In this document: piece by piece, positions 56,507 to 64,000 of the stretch
Numbering within the stretch: the first letter of the stretch is position 1
Layout of the letters: every line of letters starts with the position of its first letter
Assembly: GCA_030544215.1 (NCBI GenBank)
Contig: JARZZO010000002.1
Location: forward strand, 28,147,395 to 28,211,394
DNA length: 64,000 bases
Direction: 5' to 3'
Origin: Zantedeschia hybrid cultivar
Lineage: Eukaryota; Streptophyta; Magnoliopsida; Alismatales; Araceae
Made by a program: the position numbers and the translations under genes
The notes under the pieces: model-generated
The model's database searches: none
What the model was told of the DNA's origin: nothing
What the model saw: only the letters and a program-made list of their open reading frames with translations

Positions 56507-59092
56507 TGTTGACCTGAAAATTTTCATGCGAGATAATGCCATTTGAGCATGCATATGCACATGATTATGTAGAAAATACTACATGGCATATGCTCACATT
56601 AATGTAAGCTCATGATATAGGAAAATATGCATAGCACGTGTTCATGTGAGACTATGTTATGCAAAACAGAAATAAATAAACATATGCCTATGATATGAGG
56701 GTTAATATCAAATGGAGACCCTCTCATGTGCATGGGAAAACATAAAATTATATGCACATATTAGAAGGGTAATGGAGCAAGAAGCATACCTAGGCCAAGA
56801 AGCCTTGATCGAGGTTCTCACGAAGATCTAAAACAGCCCCAAATCGCCCTTGTATGCTTCCGAGATCAGCTCCTAAACCTCCTTGATGACCCTTGATGGT
56901 GAGGCCTAAAGGGGGATCCTAAAATGTAGCAATAAAGACAATCCAAACACTGAGAAATAAGGGCCTAAATCAGTCCCGAAATGGGCCCAAATCAGTCCCG
57001 GAATAGACCCAAAACAGTCTCCAAACTTGCCCAAAATGGCCTCAAATGAAGGCCCAATAGCAAGGGAGGTAGGCCCAATAGGTGGCCCAATAAAGGGACC
57101 CAATAGGGAGACCAAATGGGCCAAAAAACCAGTCCCCAGGGGCACCAAAACCTGCAGCCCAGGAAGGGGGAAAATCTGAAAACTCCCAAAGAGGAAAAAT
57201 TACCCAAAGTAGAAAGTGGACCCCCTCTCCCATTCCCCTTTTTTTAAAATAGGCAAGGAGGGGGGAGGAGAGAGAGGAGAAACCGGTGGGGGGGGCCCCC
57301 ACCGGTTGGGAACCCCCCACCGGTTTCCCAAAACCGGTGGGGGGTCCAAGGCCGGTGGCCACCCCCACCGGTTGGAACCGGTGGGGGTGTCCACCGGATT
57401 CCCCCCCCCTCCTCCTCTCAAGCCTCTCTCTCACTCCCTTCTCTCACCCATTTGAATAAAAAAATAAAAAAGAGAAGGAGAGAGAGTGAAAACGGTGGCA
57501 CCCCCCACCGTGGGCTCATCCGGTGGCACCCCCCACCGGGCCCAATTTGGGGCCTATAAATAGGACCCCATGGTCCCCAATCCAATAGAGAATACACACA
57601 ACATATACACAGCAATCCACACAAGAACCCACATACAAGGGCTCAAAGAGTGTAGAAGTTTCAAGGGGAAGGTTCTGCTGCATTCAAGACCAAACTCGGT
57701 GTTTTTTTTAACCCGAGTTTGCTGCGTTTTGGGAGAATCTTTTCATTCCGGGGAGTTTTCTTCCTAAGGTTCATTCCTAAGGGAAAGCTCTGCCGAATAA
57801 TTTTGTAGATGCCTTCTTCATAAGGCGAAGCTCTGCCGAAATAAAATTGACCTTTCTTTATGTCAAATTGTGTGTTTGTGTGTCATCCAATTAAATAATT
57901 AATACCATGTTTTAGTACTTTAATATATATATACTTAATTTTATAAATTAAAAACTTGTGTACATTTTTAACCTAACCTTGGCCTCACCCCACATATAAA
58001 TAAATATGGATTCAGAAATAAATAAATATAATAAACATACTTAAATTAAAAATGACCTATATACCCCTCATAATTAATTAATTAATAAAACTTATAAAAT
58101 TATTTAAAATTGATAAAATAAATATAAAATATCAGAAAATACCTGAAAAAATCAGAAACATAATTTAAAAATCATATGGAACCAATATAACTTAAAAACC
58201 CTTCACATATTTAATTAATTAATAAAAATCAGTAAAATTAATAAAGAAATCAATAAATATCATTAAAAATTAGTAAAAAACAGAGAACCAAATCCGAAAA
58301 CATATAAAATTCCAAAAATAATTAAAATGCCCATAGAATTTAATAAAATTACAAAAATACCCTCACATATAATAAAAATCTGTAAAAATCACAGAAAATC
58401 CTTAAAATATATAAATCTCTTTTATGCCCAAAATGCTCTCGATATGATAAAACTAAATAAAAATTTCAAAAAAATATATATATAAATAGACTCTAAGTCT
58501 AATAAACCCGGCTTAAGGTAAAATTACCAAAATACCCCTACACACACTTAAAATAACTCTATAAATCTCATAAGGTTTTTGAAACCTTCTTAAACTATTA
58601 AAACTCACTTCATACACTAAAATAACTATAATACCCCTATACCTTCTAACTGGCATAATTACAAAATACCCTTATAGGTCTAAAGTACTTGGAATTAATC
58701 CAGATAACTTGGAATCAATCCAAAACCATCTAAACCTATCTCAAACTTGGGTGAGGCCAAGGGCTCAACCTAAAATATGTTTTCATATGCATGTGCTGCA
58801 TGTAGTAGTAGTAGTGTTGCATGTTATAAGGGCATCATACGGACGGTTAATCAAGGGTTGTCGAGTAGTTGCTCAACGTAATTAACACTGACCGAGGTCA
58901 GTGGAGAGAGGTCATATACTCGGATCTTCGCCTGATCCGAAGTCCCGGATTCCCTGAGGGCTAATCCCAAGCTCTCATAGTACAATAAAAAATATAAAGC
59001 CGAACTATATTTCTCTAGATAAACAAAAACAAAATGATATGGATTTTTAAATAATCCGATAGGAGAGAAGTCTAGGTCAGGTCCCAAAAAAC
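56507..59092 (+). mobile_element. LTR family B copy (B2), 3' end truncated
   Basis: Starts TGTTGACCTGAAAATTTTC. U3 has a TGGGCC/GGCCCA cluster (57040-57110), ACCGGT palindromes (57275-57400, 57490-57540) and a TATA box (57555-57562). An AT-rich half follows, then the conserved end block from 58830. The expected last 40 or so bases (to GCAAACA) are missing after AGGTCAGGTCCC at 59092, where unrelated sequence begins. Confidence 0.8.
57555..57562 (+). promoter_or_regulatory. TATA box of LTR B2
   Basis: TATAAATA in GGCCTATAAATAGGACC, matching the position in the solo LTR and in family A. Confidence 0.7.
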
Positions 59093-59308
59093 ATCGTAAC
59101 GGACACCCACTTGCGATGTAGATTGTAGACACGCTAATTTTGACGTCATTTCGAGTAAATTTCATATCATATAATAATGTCTCATAATGGTCTGATAATT
59201 AATCATTGATTAATTTTTATTGATATTTTTGAGTGTCGGGTTTAACAGACATGTTTAAGTTAATCAATTAAATTGATTTTAGCTCAAATTTCAGTTAAAA
59301 TATGCAGA

Positions 59309-59685
59309 ATTCTAAAACGTGTCGACCTGTGTGGACACGATTTAGAAATTCTAAAACGTGTCAACCTGTGTGGACACGATTCAGAAATTCTAAAACGCGT
59401 CAACCTGTGTGGACGCCATTTAGAGTTTATTCCTGTTTTAACGTTTAAATTTGAATTTTAATCAATTGATTAATTAGCTAAAAGGCGTCTGCGAAAGACG
59501 ACGCGTTTTAGGTTTCCTAAGCTATTTTAACTTCTCTTCCGGATGTTTATCCTTATCTTAATTAGTGTAAAAGACGTCTACACATGTGGACGCATTTTAC
59601 CTAATAAAGATAAAGATAAGTTTTCCCGGATATTTATCCTTATCTTAATTAGTCTGAAAGGCGTTAGCCATGGTGAACGCGTTTT
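59309..59685. repeat. Six hairpin modules of the AAAnGCGTC...GACGCnTTTTA type
   Basis: Three tandem 39-bp units (59309, 59348, 59387) of CTAAAACG(T/C)GTC, CCTGTGTGGAC, then ACGATTTAG or GCCATTTAG. Three spaced modules near 59480, 59568 and 59650 follow, such as TAAAAGGCGTC with GACGACGCGTTTTA. They use the same arm vocabulary as the Gypsy1 LTR modules. Confidence 0.7.
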
Positions 59686-59785
59686 AGATAATTACAGATA
59701 AAGATGAATTAATTAGTATTTATCTGTCGGTTAAGATAGATAAGTCCTAGATTTTTCTATGTTAATCGCGAACGCAGAAAAAGCC

Positions 59786-59793
59786 TATAAATA
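59786..59793 (+). promoter_or_regulatory. TATA box of region C
   Basis: TATAAATA in AAGCCTATAAATACC, about 100 bases after the last hairpin module. Confidence 0.65.
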
Positions 59794-60376
59794 CCTTACA
59801 TGTTGAAGAGTAAAAAAAAAAAGTTGAGTTGATCCATATTGAAGAGAGAGCGTTATTATAGCGAGTTGAAGATCGAAGCAACAACGTCGGAACGCCGGAG
59901 CGCTGCCATTTCCAGAAGTCGGCGTCCCTTTCAAGATCTTCATCCTTTCAAGGCTTCAACCATTGGGCATAAGTGTTTCAATTCTGCATTTTCATTTCAT
60001 CTTCATTCTTCATATTCACTTCATGCAACACACACCACAGCATAATCTTTCAAAACCTATTTGATTTAAGGGGTTTCAAAACCATTTAAACAAGTGAGTT
60101 TGTTGTTCAAGCATGTTTAAAATCATGATCAGTTTAAATATTGCTTCTATTTAAAATTCTCATCATCATTTTTCTTCATTTTCTGTCTCTGTCTCTGCTG
60201 CACTCAACAACAACAAGAGAACAAAAGGGGAAGTCAAGCACAAAGCCAGAAGAACTTCTGGACGATCCTCAACCTCGAACTCAACAGCAAGAACAAAAGA
60301 ACAAAGAAAGGGCTCTCTTTCTTCAGCCGGCTGAAGGAGGGGAATCAAGGACTTAACATCTTCCGCGTTCAAACAG

Positions 60377-61019
60377 GTAGGCGATCATATCTCTTTTGAA
60401 ACTTTTAAGTTAAAAGTTTCTGGCGATCACTGCACTTAGTTGCTGTTTTTAATAGGTTAGTTTACACTAAACAACATAGATTTTTCATGTTAATCACACG
60501 AGCATTTTAAGCACCTACATAGATCAGCTACTTCAATCAAATGTAGTTTTAGTTACCCACTTATGAGACAGATTAGCTACTTCATTCCTAAATATTCAGA
60601 TCGGTTGCCATTTTGTAGTGGGAGTGTCAGCCTAGATCTATTTTCCTATGGATCAAGAGGTCATCTGAACAGCCTTTTGCATAGCTATGTGAGCCCTTGT
60701 CAGTATAGCATAAGCTCATAAAGGGGAATATTTATTATTGAACCACCTAAAAATGTTTATAGAACACTTTAAGCAGCTTGGAAGATTTCAAGCTGCAAGA
60801 TAGGATTCTGACTGGGATAGGCTGGACATAACGAGACAGTCAAGTAAAATTGTCCTATCCCATTTTCTCACTGGATGATAAGTCTCGACCAGCTTCCACC
60901 AGGAAGGAATGGGATTGGCAAGTATCCTCTTTATATCCATTATGTAGTTCTACTTTGCACCTTATGCTACCTTTTGTGGCACCATCATGTTTTCCCTATA
61001 TATATATATAGTCGCTTCC
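60377..61019. other. No gene seen
   Basis: Possible leader of region C (GGCGATCATATC and TGGCGATCACTG repeats near 60379 and 60421), then unassigned sequence. 60550-60640 resembles 56345-56440. A (TA)n run sits at about 60999-61010. Confidence 0.4.
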
Positions 61020-61485
61020 CCACTTGATCTTCATTCCTCTTCTGATGCTAACTAAGCCAGACTCTATTGACTGGCATTCTACTAGAGGCTCCTATATCTT
61101 CCTCCATGACACATCTCCTTGCACAGTGAGGGTAGGTAACCGTCTCTTATTCCAATACTGAATTGCTCCTCTTTCTGTTGAGATTATCTGTCTATGATGT
61201 CTTCTTTCATGGTGTCGGGATCAACTCTCAAATCTCCTACACCACTATACTGCAATAACTAGAGTTCTCTTTAGATTGCAAGAAATCCAATTGTTCATGA
61301 GCTGATAAAACACATTAAGATTGATTGCCACTTCGTATGCCAACACTATCTCTCTGGCGAACTGTCCCTTCCTCAAGTCTTCTCTGTTAAGTAGCATGTT
61401 GATCTCTTTAGTAGGTCTCAAACTACATGCTTTAAGCTTCTGGTGGACAAGCTCTTTTTCTATGTTCCACCGTGAGTTTGAGGGA
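61020..61485 (+). pseudogene. Copia4: RNase H and tail remnant
   Basis: Decayed Copia text: DWHSTRGSYIF-like start, then NPIVHELIKHIKIDCHF (about 61288-61340) and an ending that parallels Copia RNase H and its C-terminal tail. Stops and small shifts throughout. Confidence 0.7.
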
Positions 61486-61600
61486 TGTGTTAGAGTATTG
61501 TCAACATAGTTGTGTATTTAGTTGCATATTCAGGGTCTATTATTTCATGGTGCAGTGAGTATTAGAGCTGCCCTAATTGTAACTAAATACATGTGTAATA
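61486..61600 (+). repeat. Copia4 LTR remnant
   Basis: Starts TGTTAGAGTATTGTC directly after the tail, similar in place to the Copia3 LTR. The end is not defined. Confidence 0.4.
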
Positions 61601-61804
61601 GCCCACACCCCACTTAACATGGATTCATGCCATTCTATCCCACCTCTCAGCACTTGTCTTTTCAGAAGTAATCAATTAATTTTTTGTTTTTTGAAAGTGA
61701 GCGGCAATCAATTAAATTCAAACATCTAATAGCAAAAGTTTTCCAACCATGTTCAAAGACTTCAAGTCACTTCCAATGGATTAGGAGCCAAACACCTTGT
61801 CATG

Positions 61805-62712
61805 TGTTGAACCCGAAAATTTTCCATGCAAATAATGCCGTTTGAGTATGCATATGCACATGGCATATACTTAACATTAATGTGAGCTCACTATAGGAAA
61901 ATATATATATATGCGTAACAACATGTTCACATGGGACTATGTTGTGCAAAACAAAAATATATGCCTATGATATGAGGGTTAATAGCAAATAGAGACCCTC
62001 TCATGTATAATGGAAAAAACATAAAACCATAGGCTCATATTATAAGGGTAATGGAATAGGAAGCATACCTAGGTCAAAAAGGCCTTGAGCGGGATTTTTA
62101 CGGAGGCCTAAAACAGCCCCAAGTCACCCTTGTATGCTCCCGAAATCAACTCCTAAGTCTCCTTGATAACCCTTGATGGTGAGGCCCAAAGGAGGACCCT
62201 AAAATGCAGCAACAAGGAGGAGCCAAATGCTGCGAGATGAAGGCCTAAATCAGTCCCGGAATAGGCCAAACCAGTCCCGGAATGGGGCCAAAATGGCCTC
62301 CAAACCTGCCCAAAATGGCCTCAAACGAAAGCCCAATGGCAAGGGAGATAGGCCCAATAAGTGGCCCAATAGGTGGCCCAATAGGTGGCCCAATAAAAAG
62401 GCTCAATAAGGAGCTCAAATAGGCCAAAAATCAGTCCTCAAGGGGCACCAAATCTGCAGGCCAGAGAAAGGGGAAATCTGAAAAAACCCGAGAGAAATTT
62501 CCTAAAGGGAAAAGTGGACCCCTCTCTCCCATCCCCTTTATTTAAATAGGCCAAGAGGGGGGAGGAGAGAGAGGGGGAACCGGTGGGGGGACCCCCCACC
62601 GGTTCCAAGAGGGAAACCGGTGGGGGGGAGGAGGATTCCCCTCCCTCCTTTCTCTTTTGAAATTCAAAATGGGGGAGGGGAAGATTAATTAAAGAGGGGG
62701 AGTTAATGGGTG
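61805..62712 (+). mobile_element. LTR family B copy (B3), cut by an A LTR
   Basis: Begins TGTTGAACCCGAAAATTTTCC and follows B2 through the GGCCCA cluster (62330-62400) and ACCGGT palindromes (62578-62622). At GTTAATGGG (62712) it is interrupted by TGTTGAAACC of a family A LTR. Whether B resumes after it lies beyond the window. Confidence 0.8.
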
Positions 62713-64000
62713 TTGAAACCATTTTTTTTTGAAAAAAAAAAAGAGAAAGAAGCAACCAAAAGAGGGAGGGGGAAAAGCCCCCCCCCACCGGTTCCAAAGG
62801 GGAAACCAGTGGGGGGGGGGGGGAGGAGGATCCCTCTCTCCCATTTTTAAATTCAAAGAAAAGGGGGGGGATTAATTAGGATGGAGGGAGTTAATGGGAA
62901 TCTTAACCCCATTCACACATGGGTTAAGAATCCCATGTGAACCCCATTTAATACTCATCCTAAAACCCCCTTTCACATGGAGCCAAATCTGGACTTAGGG
63001 GGTTTAAACCCTTTTCACATTGGCCCACACCCCAAATCTGCCACCCAAGCTCATTAATGAGCCTAAAAAAGGGGGGAATGAAGGAAGAAATGGGAGGGGA
63101 ACCCCCCCACCGGTTTCTCAAAACCGGTGGGGAGACCCCCCCACCGGTTCCCAACCGGTGGGGGGTCCATCCGGTGGCACCCCCTCCACCGGTTGGAACC
63201 GGTGGGGGTGCCAACCGGTCCCCCCCTCCCTCTCTCTCTCTCTCTCTCCTTTTTTTAATGTCCTCTCCCATCTCTCTCACCCATGGGATTAAAAAATTAA
63301 AAAAGAGAGGGAGAGGAGGAGGAGGCAACCGGTGGGTACCCCCCACCTCAAGCCAACCGGTGGGTACCCCCCACCTCAAGCATTCCGGTGGGTACCCCCA
63401 CCGGTTAAGGCTTTGAAGCCTATAAATATCCCCCAAGGGGTAAGAAGAAGCCCCATGCCCATTTGGCCCAAAATTTCCTAGGGAAAACTCTGTCAATTTG
63501 AAGACCAAATCCGGTGCTCTTGCCCGGGTTTGCTGCGATTTAGAGGAGATATTTTCTTGGAGGGCTCTCTTCCTAAGGTTTATTCCTAAGGGGAAGCTCT
63601 GCCAAATTTATATTGTAAAGTCACCGTCCTATAAGACGGGATTATGCCGAAATAATGAATGAAATGCCCATGTTGTTCTTTGAGCATATATGTGTGCATG
63701 TGTGTTCATGGATCTACTATTTAAGTAACACTATGTTACTATATTTTCATATGCAAAATAATTAGTTTTATAACTAATTAAAATACATAAAACATATAAT
63801 TAAATATTCTAAAATATCATTGGCCTCATCCCATACATAACTAATTTTAGACTTATGATTAAAACTTAATAATGAAACATTGAGACATAAAATAATATAC
63901 TTAAGTTAAAAAATGACTTAAATACTCCACATACTTAATTAATTAATAAAATCTGCGAAAATTATCTAAAATTAATAAAATAAATATAAAAATTAGAAAA
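62713..64000 (+). mobile_element. LTR family A copy (A3), runs off the window
   Basis: Matches the first roughly 1290 bases of the Gypsy2 LTRs with more differences: TGTTGAAACC start, ACCGGT palindromes (62785-62815, 63100-63210, 63320-63410) and TATA at 63421-63428. It could be a solo LTR or the 5' LTR of another element. Confidence 0.85.

Larger units (their letters stand above)
59093..60376 (+). mobile_element. LTR-like promoter region C with hairpin modules
   Basis: Unrelated in overall sequence to the A and B LTRs. A TG start is possible at 59116 (TGTAGATTGTAGACACGC) and a CA end at 60376 (GCGTTCAAACA). It has six quasi-palindromic modules at 59309-59685, the TATA box TATAAATA (59786-59793), then a CT/CA-rich leader. 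No second copy is present, so the LTR status is inferred from layout. Confidence 0.5.

Overview
This window looks like intergenic or peri-gene DNA of a plant nuclear genome that is almost entirely layered transposable elements. Evidence: plant-type LINE, hAT, Ty1/Copia and Ty3/Gypsy proteins, plant initiator-Met tRNA primer sites (TGGTATCAAAGC), long LTRs with TATA boxes, and a single plant receptor-like cytoplasmic kinase exon. I see no intact host gene, rRNA or tRNA. Nearly all element genes are broken by stops and frameshifts. The exact species cannot be read from the sequence.

Layout, left to right. (1) 1-2598: minus-strand LINE (LINE-A). (2) 2599-18334: a second minus-strand LINE (LINE-B) split by a 14.7 kb hAT element (hAT1, 2961-17699) with a perfect 8-bp target duplication. 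hAT1 is itself split inside its transposase frame by a Gypsy chromovirus-like element (Gypsy1, about 6708-16623), whose 5' LTR carries a further 1.58 kb LTR-like insertion (8999-10581). (3) 18343-20414: a second, internally deleted hAT (hAT2). 20905-21100: a 196-bp hAT MITE. Both have 8-bp duplications. (4) 22141-26719: minus-strand Copia2, with no 5' LTR. (5) 26781-30117: a 3.3 kb solo LTR with perfect 5-bp duplications. (6) 30123-34427: an unidentified coding relic, a decayed Copia (Copia3) and one clean RLCK kinase exon on the minus strand. (7) 34428-52897: Copia1, split by a young 13.3 kb LTR element (Gypsy2, 36869-50205). Gypsy2 has equal-length 2351-bp LTRs and a gag region but no recognisable pol. 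The pol position holds 3-4 kb of tandem arrays and 230-bp modules. (8) 52898-64000: GA-rich low-complexity DNA, a minus-strand LTR with a reverse primer site, further LTRs of the Gypsy2-related families (A and B), an unrelated LTR-like promoter region (C), and a Copia4 remnant.

How the parts relate. The insertion order can be read from interrupted reading frames and target duplications: LINE-A, then LINE-B, then hAT1, then Gypsy1, then the LTR inside its 5' LTR; and Copia1, then Gypsy2. Gypsy2 is best explained as a non-autonomous element of the TR-GAG kind that would need pol from a related Tat/Ogre-type partner. The most unusual signals are repeated quasi-palindromic GGCGTC...GACGACGCC modules in the Gypsy1 LTRs, echoed in an otherwise unrelated promoter-like region at 59.3-59.7 kb. 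Also notable are the Gypsy2 array region, a conserved C-terminal tail shared by the two hAT transposases, and mosaic A/B LTRs rich in ACCGGT palindromes and TGGGCC motifs.
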